64,000 nucleotides of DNA, taken from contig JASHPJ010000040.1 of assembly GCA_030038195.1 (NCBI GenBank), positions 30,533 to 94,532 on the forward strand, in the 5' to 3' direction. Below the pieces are notes generated by a model. It made no database searches, was not told the origin of the DNA, and was given only the letters and a program-made list of their open reading frames with translations. The position numbers and the translations under genes were made by a program. This document shows, piece by piece, positions 17,749 through 29,829 of the stretch. Position 1 is the stretch's first letter. Every line of letters begins with the position of its first letter. The DNA comes from Acidobacteriaceae bacterium (GTDB taxonomy: Bacteria; Acidobacteriota; Terriglobia; Terriglobales; Acidobacteriaceae).

Positions 17749-17927
17749 CTGTTGTTTCCTTTGTCATTTCTTTGTCGCTGCCCGGCGTATCGGCTCCAAA
17801 AATTGCGATAATCCCTTCACGCGGTCTGCGGGCATGCCGGCGCACAGCGGGACAAGACGCATCCGATCCCGGCTTTCCAGCATAACGTCGCCACATGACC
17901 GCACGTCTCATTGAGTGCGCTTGGGAT

Positions 17928-17948
17928 GCGCTTGCGCAGTGCAAGCGC
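17928..17948 (+). promoter_or_regulatory. Inverted repeat upstream of the type III PKS operon
   Basis: GCGCTTGC-GCAGT-GCAAGCGC, a perfect 8-bp inverted repeat 59 bp before the PKS start. It is a candidate operator or leader hairpin for the polyketide operon. I see no clear sigma-70 promoter next to it. Confidence 0.4.
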
Positions 17949-18006
17949 GGTCAGTACGAATATTGCGTCACCCGTTTCATGGAGCAACCGCCACAAAAGG
18001 AGCACC

Positions 18007-19077
18007 ATGACCACCGCCTGCATCAATCGCATCGCTACCGCGGTTCCTCCGCACGATGTGCACCGCGCCTTCATCGATTTCGCAGAGACGCTGCTGCCGG
18101 AAGGTACGGAGCGGAATCTTTTTCGCCGCATGGTGCGTCTTTCGGCCATCGAGCATCGCTACTCGTTTCTACAGCCTGTTGCCACGACGGGCGGCACGTG
18201 GAACGACGCTGCGGGATTGTACGTGCCGGGCGATTTTCCGCCCACGGCGCGCCGCATGGAAGCCTTCGAGCGCTTTGCGCCGCAACTGGCGCGCTGCGCA
18301 TTGAACAAGCTGGCCGTAACGGAAGAGGAGCAGCGCGGAATTACCCACGTCATCGTTACTTCATGCACGGGACTCTACGCGCCGGGGCTCGATTTCGAGG
18401 TTGTCGAGCATCTTGGGCTGAATCGTTCGGTGGAGCGAACCATGATTGGATTCATGGGCTGCTACGCGGCGATCAATGCGCTCAAATCGGCGTATCACAT
18501 CATTCGCTCGGAACCGGATTCCAGGGTTCTCATTCTCAATCTCGAGCTGTGCACACTGCACTTTCAGGAAACGGCCAGCCTCGAGCGAATTCTTTCCTTT
18601 CTCCTGTTCGCCGATGGATGCGCCGCGTCGATCGTGAGCGCGCAGGCGCGGGGATTTGCCATCGACAGTTTTCTCGCGCTCCAGATCCCTGAAACGAGCC
18701 ACCTGATCACCTGGCGTATTCGCGAGCTGGGATTCGACATGCAGCTTTCAGGTCAGGTCCCGGCTGAAATTCGCCGCACGCTGGGAGAGATGGGCGACTG
18801 CATCACGCGCGGCGAAGATCCACAGGCGATCGATCTGTGGGCCGTCCATCCCGGCGGGCGCACGGTCCTCGATGCGGTCGAGAAAGGACTGAACCTGCCT
18901 GCAGACGCGCTGCTCCACTCGCGCAGCGTACTCGCTCAATATGGCAACATGTCCTCTGCTTCGGTCATGTTCGTTCTGCAGCAGGCGATGCGGTATGCGC
19001 AACCCGGCCAGCGCGGATGCGCCCTGTCTTTCGGCCCGGGCGTAACTGCCGAGACCATGCTCTTCCATGCCGCATAA
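18007..19077 (+). CDS. Type III polyketide synthase (chalcone/alkylresorcinol synthase family)
   Basis: A 356-residue protein from ATG 18007, with AAGGAG upstream; the track start at 17911 is rejected. The catalytic triad is visible: Cys120 in TSCTGLYAPG, His281 in AVHPGG and Asn314 in GNMSSAS. These homodimeric enzymes extend an acyl-CoA starter with malonyl-CoA and cyclise the product to a resorcinol, pyrone or phloroglucinol ring. Starter and product cannot be read from sequence. It heads a three-gene operon, overlapping the methyltransferase by 11 bp. Confidence 0.93.
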   Translation: MTTACINRIATAVPPHDVHRAFIDFAETLLPEGTERNLFRRMVRLSAIEHRYSFLQPVATTGGTWNDAAGLYVPGDFPPTARRMEAFERFAPQLARCALNKLAVTEEEQRGITHVIVTSCTGLYAPGLDFEVVEHLGLNRSVERTMIGFMGCYAAINALKSAYHIIRSEPDSRVLILNLELCTLHFQETASLERILSFLLFADGCAASIVSAQARGFAIDSFLALQIPETSHLITWRIRELGFDMQLSGQVPAEIRRTLGEMGDCITRGEDPQAIDLWAVHPGGRTVLDAVEKGLNLPADALLHSRSVLAQYGNMSSASVMFVLQQAMRYAQPGQRGCALSFGPGVTAETMLFHAA

Positions 19078-19786
19078 CATGCCCGATCTTCGCCGCCGCG
19101 CCCAGCTCACGGAACGGATGGACGAACCGTGCAGCCGCGACGAGCTGCGTGCCTGCCTGCGCGACATCCGCAAGATCAACCGCTGGTTTCTGGGCTATCG
19201 CCCGCTGTTCGCGTGGCTCGATTCCATGCTCCCCGCAGTGCGCGGCGCGGTGCGCATTCTCGACGCCGGTTGCGGCGATGGCGAGGGCCTGCGGCGCATT
19301 ACGCGCTGGGCAAAGACGCGCGGCATCGCGGTTGAACCGATCGGCCTCGACATCAACCCCGACGCCATTGCAATCGCGTCCGAGTCGGATAGCGGGACCG
19401 GCAATATCGAATGGATCGCCGCCGACATCTTTGCTTACACGCCAGGCCGGCCGATTCATCTTGTTGTCAGCTCGCTGTTCACGCATCATCTCGATGACGA
19501 CGCAATTGTTCGCTTTCTCAAGTGGATGGAGCGGCATGCCACGCTCGGGTGGTTTGTCAACGATCTCACGCGCAATGCAGTGCCGTATCATCTCTTCCGC
19601 GCTTTCTCAAAGATTGCGCGGTTGCATCCTTTCGTGCAGTATGATGGCCCCGTCTCCATTGCGCGCTCTTTTCGGCCGGAGGACTGGCAACGATTCTGCG
19701 ACGCAGCCGGACTCGGCAACGGCCAGGTGTCGATACGCGGCTACACACCGGCAAGGCTGTGCGTGGCACGGAGCAAAGCGCAATGA
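19067..19786 (+). CDS. Class I SAM-dependent methyltransferase
   Basis: A 239-residue protein whose motif I is ILDAGCGDGEGLRRI (near residue 63). The acidic end of strand 2 is GLDINPDAIAIA, and motif post-II is DIFAYTP. It probably methylates a hydroxyl or ring carbon of the polyketide made by the upstream synthase. Comparable type III PKS operons elsewhere carry a different, membrane methyltransferase, so this soluble type is a variation. Start is ATG 19067 or ATG 19079. It overlaps the next gene by 4 bp. Confidence 0.85.
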   Translation: MPHNMPDLRRRAQLTERMDEPCSRDELRACLRDIRKINRWFLGYRPLFAWLDSMLPAVRGAVRILDAGCGDGEGLRRITRWAKTRGIAVEPIGLDINPDAIAIASESDSGTGNIEWIAADIFAYTPGRPIHLVVSSLFTHHLDDDAIVRFLKWMERHATLGWFVNDLTRNAVPYHLFRAFSKIARLHPFVQYDGPVSIARSFRPEDWQRFCDAAGLGNGQVSIRGYTPARLCVARSKAQ

Positions 19787-20931
19787 GCACGTTTTCAAAG
19801 GTGGTGGATCACCTGGTCATCGGCGGCGGACCAGCGGGCTCGATGGTGGGCATCCTACTTGCGCGGGCAGGCCGGGCAGTCATGCTGCTTGAAAAAGAGC
19901 GCGACCCGCATCACAAGGTCTGCGGCGAGTTCCTGAGCGATGAGGCGGCAAACTATCTTCGCCACGCGGGCATTTCGCCGCGGGATTCAGGCGCTGCGAC
20001 GATCCGTTGCCTGCGTCTTTCTTCCGGTCGCAGCATGACGCAGGCTGCGCTTCCCTTTCGCGCGCTTTCGCTTTCGCGTTGTGCGCTGGATGCGGCCTTG
20101 GTGGAACGCGCTGCGGACCAGGGCTGCGCGGTGCTTCGCGGATATCGCGTGGAACGTCTCGCTCCCGACGGTGGCGTGTGGCGGGCGAGCCTAAGCGACG
20201 GCACATTGCTTCGCGCACAGAATGTCTTTCTGGCAACCGGCAAGCACGATCTGCATGAATGGAAGCGGGAGAGCGGCAGGCAATGCGACCTCATCGGTCT
20301 CAAGATGCACTGGAGATTGCCGCCTGCGCGCATCGATGAGCTGCGCGAGAGCATGGAGCTGTTTCTCTTCCGTGGAGGCTATGGCGGCTTGTCTCTGGTC
20401 GAAGGCGAGATGGCGAATCTCTGCCTGGTGGCGCGCCGCTCCGCGCTGCGGATCACGCGCGGATGGGATGGGCTCCTGGCGGCGCTGCTGCGCGAGAACG
20501 ATCGACTGCGCGGTTATCTCGGCTCCGCAACTGCGCAGTGGCCGCGGCCGATGGCCATCTCGCCCATTCCTTACGGATACATCGCCAGCGGCATGCGCGG
20601 GCTGTGGCGCGTGGGCGACCAGGCAGCCGTGATTCCGTCGTTCACCGGCGACGGCGTTTCGATTGCGCTGCATAGCGCTGCGCTGGCGGCGCAGATGTTC
20701 CTTGCCGGCGAATCGGCGGAGGGATACGGCCGCGCGCTGCGGGCGCAACTCAGCCGCGGAATGCGGCTCGCAACATGGCTTTCACGAGCGATGGTCACGA
20801 CGGCAGGCCGCAAGCTTGGCGTTCCCGCGCTGTCACTGTTTCCCCAGGCGATGCGCTGGATTGCCGTATCTACGCGGATTCCGGCGCGGGCTCTGCTTGC
20901 TGGAGCTGACGCACCTTTGGCGCTCGAGTAA
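19783..20931 (+). CDS. FAD-dependent oxidoreductase (geranylgeranyl reductase/hydroxylase type)
   Basis: A 382-residue flavoprotein from ATG 19783. The FAD motif is VIGGGPAGSMVGILLARAG near residue 12, followed by KVCGEFLSDEA as in the reductase/monooxygenase branch and by the GD motif WRVGDQAAVIPSFTGDG. It is likely to hydroxylate or oxidise the methylated aromatic product, for example to a quinone; this is inferred from the operon, not proven. It ends 21 bp from the convergent olsA-like gene. Confidence 0.85.
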   Translation: MSTFSKVVDHLVIGGGPAGSMVGILLARAGRAVMLLEKERDPHHKVCGEFLSDEAANYLRHAGISPRDSGAATIRCLRLSSGRSMTQAALPFRALSLSRCALDAALVERAADQGCAVLRGYRVERLAPDGGVWRASLSDGTLLRAQNVFLATGKHDLHEWKRESGRQCDLIGLKMHWRLPPARIDELRESMELFLFRGGYGGLSLVEGEMANLCLVARRSALRITRGWDGLLAALLRENDRLRGYLGSATAQWPRPMAISPIPYGYIASGMRGLWRVGDQAAVIPSFTGDGVSIALHSAALAAQMFLAGESAEGYGRALRAQLSRGMRLATWLSRAMVTTAGRKLGVPALSLFPQAMRWIAVSTRIPARALLAGADAPLALE

Positions 20932-20952
20932 AGGCACGCTACAAAAACAGCT

Positions 20953-21720
20953 TCACGCTCCGCGGCGTTTCAATGCTGCGGGCTCAGGCCACGAGCCCTG
21001 TGCGCGCAGGGCGGCGACTTCGTCGTGCGTGGCGTCTGCCGCAACGCGCGCATCGGCATACACGCGCGCATCCCCGAAGCAGATGCGTGCTGAAAAACCG
21101 GGAAGGCCGAGCACCTTCCACAAGTGGCGGAGAAATCCGGCGTCGCCATACCAGCAGAGATCACGCTCCTCTGCGCCACCCTGGGGAAGATAGCGAATGG
21201 CCGCGGGCGAGATGGGCGCGCCCGTCTCGATTGCAGGATGAAGAAGACGGCGGTGAAAGCGATGGACCTGGCTGCCGTCTGTGCTGGTGCCTTCAGGGAA
21301 AAGCAAAACTGGAACCGGCAGTGCGAGCCGCCCGGTAATTATGCTCGCGGCGAGGTTGGCGCTGGCCAGGCTGGTGCGATCGAGAAAGATAGCGCCGCCG
21401 GCGCGCGCGGCCCTGCCAAAGAAAGGCCAGCGATCGACCTCAGCCTTGGAGACGAAGAAGCACGGCATAGCCGCCGAGTAAATCACGATATCGAGATAGC
21501 CGAGATGGTTCGAGACGGCCAATCCGCGGCCAGGCAACGCGCCGTCCACGCGGAAGGAAATGCCCAGGCTGGCGAGAACGCCGCGCGATGCCGACTGAAG
21601 CCACTGCGCGCGGCGCTCGAGCGAGAGCGGGCCGCGCAAGCGGATGCGCCAGTAGCGAAGAACGCAAAGCGCCAGTGTCCATGCCAGCGCCACAGCGCGC
21701 CGGCAGCGGCGCAGCATCAT
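20953..21720 (-). CDS. olsA: Lyso-ornithine-lipid O-acyltransferase / PlsC-like acyltransferase
   Basis: A 255-residue protein from ATG 21720; the track start adds an unsupported 81 residues. It has an N-terminal membrane segment (VALAWTLALCVLRYW) and a PlsC-family acyltransferase domain with the catalytic motif NHLGYLD (the family's NHxxxxD box) and LLFPEGTSTDG. It follows the olsB-like gene with a 4-bp ATGA overlap. That gene pair is the known layout for ornithine lipid synthesis, where OlsA adds the second fatty acid. A general phosphatidic-acid role is the alternative. Confidence 0.8.
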   Translation of the reverse strand: MMLRRCRRAVALAWTLALCVLRYWRIRLRGPLSLERRAQWLQSASRGVLASLGISFRVDGALPGRGLAVSNHLGYLDIVIYSAAMPCFFVSKAEVDRWPFFGRAARAGGAIFLDRTSLASANLAASIITGRLALPVPVLLFPEGTSTDGSQVHRFHRRLLHPAIETGAPISPAAIRYLPQGGAEERDLCWYGDAGFLRHLWKVLGLPGFSARICFGDARVYADARVAADATHDEVAALRAQGSWPEPAALKRRGA

Positions 21721-22622
21721 TGCGCGAGCGGCGCCAGAAAGCGGTTGCGGGCCGAGGCTGCAAGCAACCGGAGATCGAGGAGCGTAAGAAAATCGATGGT
21801 ATGGAACTCGCGGTCCCAGGCCGGCGGCGCGGCGATGCGCGCGCCGATGGCAAGATAGGTTTTGAGCAGCTTGGGCACCTTGACCGGCTCGGCGACGGGC
21901 GACTCTCGATCCTGCTCGCAGGAGGGCGGCTGTGCGCACCTGTCCTGTGGCTCCGCGGGGCACGCGTACGCTGCGGCCGGCATAGTCTGGAACTCGGGTG
22001 AGACGCGGTAGTTCTGGAGCCGGCGATACATCTGCCAGCCCTCCGCCGGATCACAGGAGTTGAGCGACGAGCAGCCGAGCAGATAGCGAAGTCCCATGTC
22101 ATGAGCATACTGCGCAATGCCGCGCCACAACAACGTGAGCACTTCGGGCGTACGATGCTCGCGATCGATCGCGGCGCGGCCCAGTTCCAGGATGCCGGCA
22201 CGCAGCGGCTCATAGGGAGCGAGATTGAACTCCTGCCCGGAGTAGTAGCCGAGATTGCGCGCGGCCGTTTCACCGGACTGCATGCGATAAGTGCCAACTA
22301 CACGGCGGCTCTGCTTGTCTTCGACAACCAGGTGCTCGCAGACCTCGTCGAAGCGGTCTGTGTCCAGCCCGGTCTCATATGAGCTTTCGAGGCCTTCGCC
22401 CAACTCAAGATTGAAGATCCGGAAGCGCAGACGGCACGCGGCCTCGCGATCTTCGCGCGTCTGCGCCAGGCGGAGACGATAATTTCCCACCTCGGCACGA
22501 ATATCCGGACGCGCTGGAATCGCAAAGGGCGGCGGCGCTACTGCAGAAAAGGCAATCTCCACAAGGTTTGTGGAAACAGGAGCAAGCCTGATAGGGACTT
22601 TCAGCCGTATGCGAGGGATCAC
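21717..22622 (-). CDS. olsB: Ornithine N-acyltransferase-like protein (OlsB/GNAT hemolysin family)
   Basis: About 301 residues from GTG 22622 (TTG 22682 in the track is possible; the start is uncertain). The GNAT acyltransferase core runs from YRLRLAQTREDREAACRLR through VGTYRMQSGE, ILELGRAAIDREHR and LLGCSSLNSCDP, matching the OlsB/hemolysin-like family. OlsB attaches a 3-hydroxyacyl group from ACP to ornithine. A Cys/Glu-rich insertion (QDRCAQPPSCEQDRE) sits before the last segment. It is coupled to olsA. Confidence 0.8.
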   Translation of the reverse strand: MIPRIRLKVPIRLAPVSTNLVEIAFSAVAPPPFAIPARPDIRAEVGNYRLRLAQTREDREAACRLRFRIFNLELGEGLESSYETGLDTDRFDEVCEHLVVEDKQSRRVVGTYRMQSGETAARNLGYYSGQEFNLAPYEPLRAGILELGRAAIDREHRTPEVLTLLWRGIAQYAHDMGLRYLLGCSSLNSCDPAEGWQMYRRLQNYRVSPEFQTMPAAAYACPAEPQDRCAQPPSCEQDRESPVAEPVKVPKLLKTYLAIGARIAAPPAWDREFHTIDFLTLLDLRLLAASARNRFLAPLAQ

Positions 22623-22724
22623 GCTTGCAGTATGTGCGCGCGGCTGTAAAAGGATGGTCAAACTGATGCAAAAACAGTGCAAATATCCGGATCGGATTTC
22701 ATGGGGCTCTCACAAAACAGGACA

Positions 22725-22866
22725 CTAGTGTGGTGTCCCAGAAGTTCGTATCATAAATTGACATCCCAAACCGCAAGCCCTTTGACTCCGTTTGGCCGAA
22801 AAATCGGCCAAACGTCGCTCAGGATGACAGCGTATTGGTGGTGCGAACTTCTGACTCAGGACACCA
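22725..22866. mobile_element. MITE-like palindromic element, family A copy 2
   Basis: A 142-bp copy beginning CTAGTGTGGTGTCCCAGAAG. The internal cassette hairpin here is GTTTGGCCGA-AAAA-TCGGCCAAAC, unlike copy 1, while the frame (GACTC before, CTCAGGATGACAG after) is the same. Just to its left (22718-22728) is CAGGACACTAG, the exact right-end sequence of other copies, so a second element remnant shares the CTAG. Confidence 0.85.
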
Positions 22867-22876
22867 CGCTCGCATG

Positions 22877-22919
22877 AAAAAACGAACGGCCTGAAGCGCG
22901 ACTGCACCCCGGCCGTTCG
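22877..22919 (-). terminator. Rho-independent terminator of the metH operon
   Basis: On the reverse strand CGAACGGCC pairs with GGCCGTTCG (19-nt loop), followed by six Ts. It lies 92 bp after the 3' end of the metH gene and points the right way. With repeat copy 2 it fills the 22683-23010 gap. Confidence 0.85.
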
Positions 22920-23010
22920 AGGAGGCCCATTTTGTTCCCACCGTTACCTGATTCTTCATGCTACATAGATCGAAGAAATTCTACGCAAAATTCTGAGGAA
23001 TTGCCGTCGT

Positions 23011-25727
<2,717 letters not shown>

Positions 25728-25731
<4 letters not shown>

Positions 25732-26834
25732 GCTCTGGCCTCGATCAAGCCGGCATGGAGCTGGCGCGGGGGTTGGCCTTCAAGAGCCTTGGCGATGGCC
25801 GCGATGTGTTCGGGGGTGTTGCCGCAGCAGCCGCCGGCGATGTTGATGAGTCCGCCCTGCGCAAACTCGCTCAGCGAACGGGCCATGTCTGCCGGTCCGA
25901 GATCGAAGCCGGTTTCAGACAATGGATTGGGCAGGCCCGCATTCGGATAACAGGAGATGGCAACGTCGGCTTTCTCTGAAAGCTCGGAGAGAAACGGATA
26001 CATGAGCTGCGGGCCGAGCGAGCAGTTGAGTCCCACCGACAATGGCTTGACGTGGCGCACCGCGTTCCAGAAGGCCTCAGTGGTTTGCGCGGAGATGAGC
26101 GTCTCGCCACCGCGGCCGACGGCTGCGGAGATCATCACCGGCAGCTTTTTGCCCTGCTCTTCGAAGACTTCCTGAATGGCCACCAGCGCGGCCTTAGCGT
26201 TGAGCGAGTCGAAGATGGTTTCCACCAGCAGCAGGTCAACGCCGCCGGCGATGAGCGCGCGCGCCTCGTGCGCGTAGGCCGACTTGACCTGGTCGAAGGT
26301 GACGACGCGGAAGCTGGGATCGTCGGCGTCGGGCGAGTTGGAGAGCGAGACGGTGAGCGGGCCGATGGCTCCGGCGACAAACCGCTGGCGGCCGGTGGCG
26401 TTGGCCAGCCGGTCGGCCCATTCGCGGCACTGCCGCGCCGAGGTCTCGTTGATCTCCCAGGCAAGGTCGTTCAGAAACTTGTCTTCGATGACTTTCTGGT
26501 AGAACGCAGGGTCTTTGCGGCCGTCGTGCTCGCGCGGATCGTCGACGAAGAACTCGCTCTGGGTAATGCTTGTCGCACCAAAGGTATTGGTCTCGATGAT
26601 GTCGGCGCCGGCCTCGAGAAAGCGGCGATGGATGTCGCCGATCATCGCCGGCTGCGTGAGCGAGAAGAGGTCGCCGTTGTTGAGCAGGTCCTTTTTCGCG
26701 TCTTGGAAGCGCTCGCCGCGGATGTCGGCCTCCTTCATGCCGTAGGTGCGGATCGTGGTGCCCATGGCTCCGTCGATGATGGCGATCCGGCTCTCGAGAA
26801 TCGCTTCGAGAGGATGTTTCCGCTCCGTAGTCAT
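25728..26834 (-). CDS. Homocysteine S-methyltransferase module of split MetH
   Basis: A 368-residue protein from ATG 26834. The Hcy-binding TIM barrel has [11 protein letters not shown] at the start. Zinc ligands are visible: Cys in GLNCSLGPQ (near 269) and the Cys pair in GGCCGNTPE (near 335). It equals module 1 of MetH and would use the methyl-cobalamin carried by the next protein. Its stop overlaps the metH start (ATGA), so the split is a clean gene boundary rather than a frameshift. The 243 bp upstream show no riboswitch that I recognise. Confidence 0.9.
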
Positions 26835-27077
26835 GGAAAGTTCCTGAAAAATCCCGTCCAAGGTTATGAGTTATATGGGCCGCACGGTTTGATTCGGGGA
26901 CAAACAGCCTTCTATCAAGAATATCGAACTTCGATGAGCCCTCGAACCCATTCGCGGCGAATGCGCCGGGAAGACGGTTGAATTGCGCTCAGGACCTATC
27001 TAATGGATGCGCAGCCAACCCTGCGGATTCACCAGGCCGGCCAGCGAGCGGGCTATAAACTGAAGTAGGCACACGCA

Positions 27078-28073
<996 letters not shown>

Positions 28074-28087
28074 GGAAACAGGTTGCA

Positions 28088-29260
28088 ATGGCCGCGTGTG
28101 AGCACAATCCGAACCAGGACGCGTACTGGATGCGGCGCGCGCTGGAGCTGGCGCGGCGCGGCATTGGGCTGTGCTCGCCCAATCCAGTAGTGGGGTGCGT
28201 GATTCTGGATCTCGCCGGGCAGGTGGTGGGCGAGGGATGGCATGAGTACGACTTGATAGACCATGCGGAAGTGGTTGCGCTACGCGAGGCCAGGCAGCAC
28301 GCGAGCGAGCGGCTGCGTGGCGGTACGGCGTATGTGACGCTGGAACCCTGCAACCACACCGGCCGCACGCCGCCCTGCACCGGCGCATTGATTGACGCGG
28401 GGCTGGCTCGCGTGGTGGCCGCGACCGGCGATCCCAATCCCAATGTAGCCGGCGGCGGAATGGCTGCGCTGGCCGCCGCGGGGATCGAAACTGCCGTGGG
28501 CGTCTGCGAAGCCGAAGCCCGCCGGCTCAATGAAGGCTTTGCGCGCTGGAGCCGGCACAAGCGGCCCTTTGTGCTGATGAAGGTGGCCATGTCGCTCGAC
28601 GGGCGCATTGCGCCGCCAACCGGGATGCATGCGGCGCGCGAGTCTTTCTGGATCACGAGCGAAGCCGCCCGCGCCGCCGTGCAGCCGCTGCGCTGGCAGG
28701 CGGACGCGGCGATGGTGGGCGTGGATACGGTGGTTGCCGACGATCCGATGTTGACGGACCGCAGCGGGCTGCGGCGCAGACGGCCGCTGCTGCGCATCGT
28801 GCTGGACTCGGCTTTGCGGATGCCGCTCGACTCCAAGATGGTGGCGACGGCGCAGAACGACGTGGTGATTTATACGGTTTCCAACGACGAGCAACGGGCT
28901 GGCGCGTTGTGCGAGCGCGGCGTGCGCGTGGAAGTGCTGTCCGCCGAAGCCGGACGCGTTCCGCTGGGCAAGGTGCTGGACCAGCTTGGCCAGGAAGGCA
29001 TTCTCACGCTGCTGACCGAGACCGGCACGCGGCTGAACACGGCGCTGCTCTCGGCCGGGCTGGTGGATCGCGTGCACCTGTTCGTCTCGCCGCAGATCAT
29101 GGGCTCGGACGCGGTGCCGGCCTTTCGCGGGATGGCCAGCTTTGTGCGCATGACCGATGTGGAAGTGGAGCGGTACGGGAACGACCTGGGATTGTGCTCG
29201 CTGCTGCGCGACCCGTGGCCGAAGAACAGAGATCAGGGGTCAGGGGCCAGGGATCAGTAA
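28088..29260 (+). CDS. ribD: Bifunctional riboflavin biosynthesis deaminase/reductase RibD
   Basis: A 390-residue fusion. The N-terminal zinc deaminase has [10 protein letters not shown] and [11 protein letters not shown] as metal and catalytic motifs. The C-terminal NADPH reductase begins about residue 150 ([15 protein letters not shown]). It catalyses steps 2 and 3 of riboflavin synthesis. The last 10 residues ([11 protein letters not shown]) are atypical and may come from repeat sequence at the 3' end. ribE lies 2.6 kb away behind two reverse-strand genes. Confidence 0.94.
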   Translation: MAACEHNPNQDAYWMRRALELARRGIGLCSPNPVVGCVILDLAGQVVGEGWHEYDLIDHAEVVALREARQHASERLRGGTAYVTLEPCNHTGRTPPCTGALIDAGLARVVAATGDPNPNVAGGGMAALAAAGIETAVGVCEAEARRLNEGFARWSRHKRPFVLMKVAMSLDGRIAPPTGMHAARESFWITSEAARAAVQPLRWQADAAMVGVDTVVADDPMLTDRSGLRRRRPLLRIVLDSALRMPLDSKMVATAQNDVVIYTVSNDEQRAGALCERGVRVEVLSAEAGRVPLGKVLDQLGQEGILTLLTETGTRLNTALLSAGLVDRVHLFVSPQIMGSDAVPAFRGMASFVRMTDVEVERYGNDLGLCSLLRDPWPKNRDQGSGARDQ

Positions 29261-29282
29261 ACTGTATGCGCCGATTAAAAAG

Positions 29283-29313
29283 GCGAGGGCGCATTCCCAG
29301 TTTGCGCCCTCGC
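29283..29313. terminator. Bidirectional terminator between ribD and the secreted-protein gene
   Basis: GCGAGGGCGCA-9 nt-TGCGCCCTCGC, a perfect 11-bp stem. On the reverse strand it is followed by CTTTTTAAT, serving the 29364 gene. On the forward strand T-rich sequence follows after 20 bp. Confidence 0.75.
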
Positions 29314-29363
29314 TGGAGGATGTTTCTCTATTTTTTCGTCTAATATAGGCGCACTATAGCCCG

Positions 29364-29753
29364 CTACTGGCCCTGCACGATGCGGATGGACGCACTCTCT
29401 ATATCTCTGGACCGCTTGTCGAGCCGGGACGTGATCTGGTTGCGGTATTGCACGCTGCGCAGCAAGTGATGCGAGCCGACCTCATCGAATTTGAGAACCA
29501 CCCGCCTGTCGGATGGAGGGGGATCGCCGGGATGAACGAGCCAGGTGAAGCTCCGCGAGGCTCCTGCGAGGATCACCGCGTTTCCTCCATCGGTTCCAAT
29601 CACTTTGTATAGGCCGGCGGGGCACGACTTGCCCTGCACCGTGAAGTTGAAAGGCACGTTGAGATTGGTTTCCGCCATAGCGGAGTGAGCGGTAAGAGCT
29701 GCTGCCGCCATCACGACTGGCGTCAGAACGAAGGAACGAAGTGTGATTCGCAT
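29364..29753 (-). CDS. Small secreted protein of unknown function
   Basis: 129 residues from ATG 29753, with AGGAGGT well placed; the track start adds 10. It has a signal peptide ending ALTAHSAMA. The mature part LNVPFNFTVQGKSCPAGLYKV and SFTWLVHPGD looks like a small beta domain that I associate with acidobacterial secreted proteins of unknown function. It lies 76 bp after the regulator gene on the same strand, so both may share a transcript. Confidence 0.75.
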   Translation of the reverse strand: MRITLRSFVLTPVVMAAAALTAHSAMAETNLNVPFNFTVQGKSCPAGLYKVIGTDGGNAVILAGASRSFTWLVHPGDPPPSDRRVVLKFDEVGSHHLLRSVQYRNQITSRLDKRSRDIESASIRIVQGQ

Positions 29754-29829
29754 GTGTGTTGACCTCCTGCCTGCGAAACACACTAGCCATCTCGAATTTC
29801 AAAGTCGTCAAGTTCCCATCCAAAAAACG

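Noticed and set aside
22677-22877. Small ORFs inside repeat copies (also 4593-4805, 22725-22907)
   Set aside because: They follow the palindromic repeat sequence and have no ribosome-binding site or conserved protein pattern.
26835-27077. SAM, SAH or cobalamin riboswitch before metH
   Set aside because: I looked for the conserved cores and long-range pairings and saw none.
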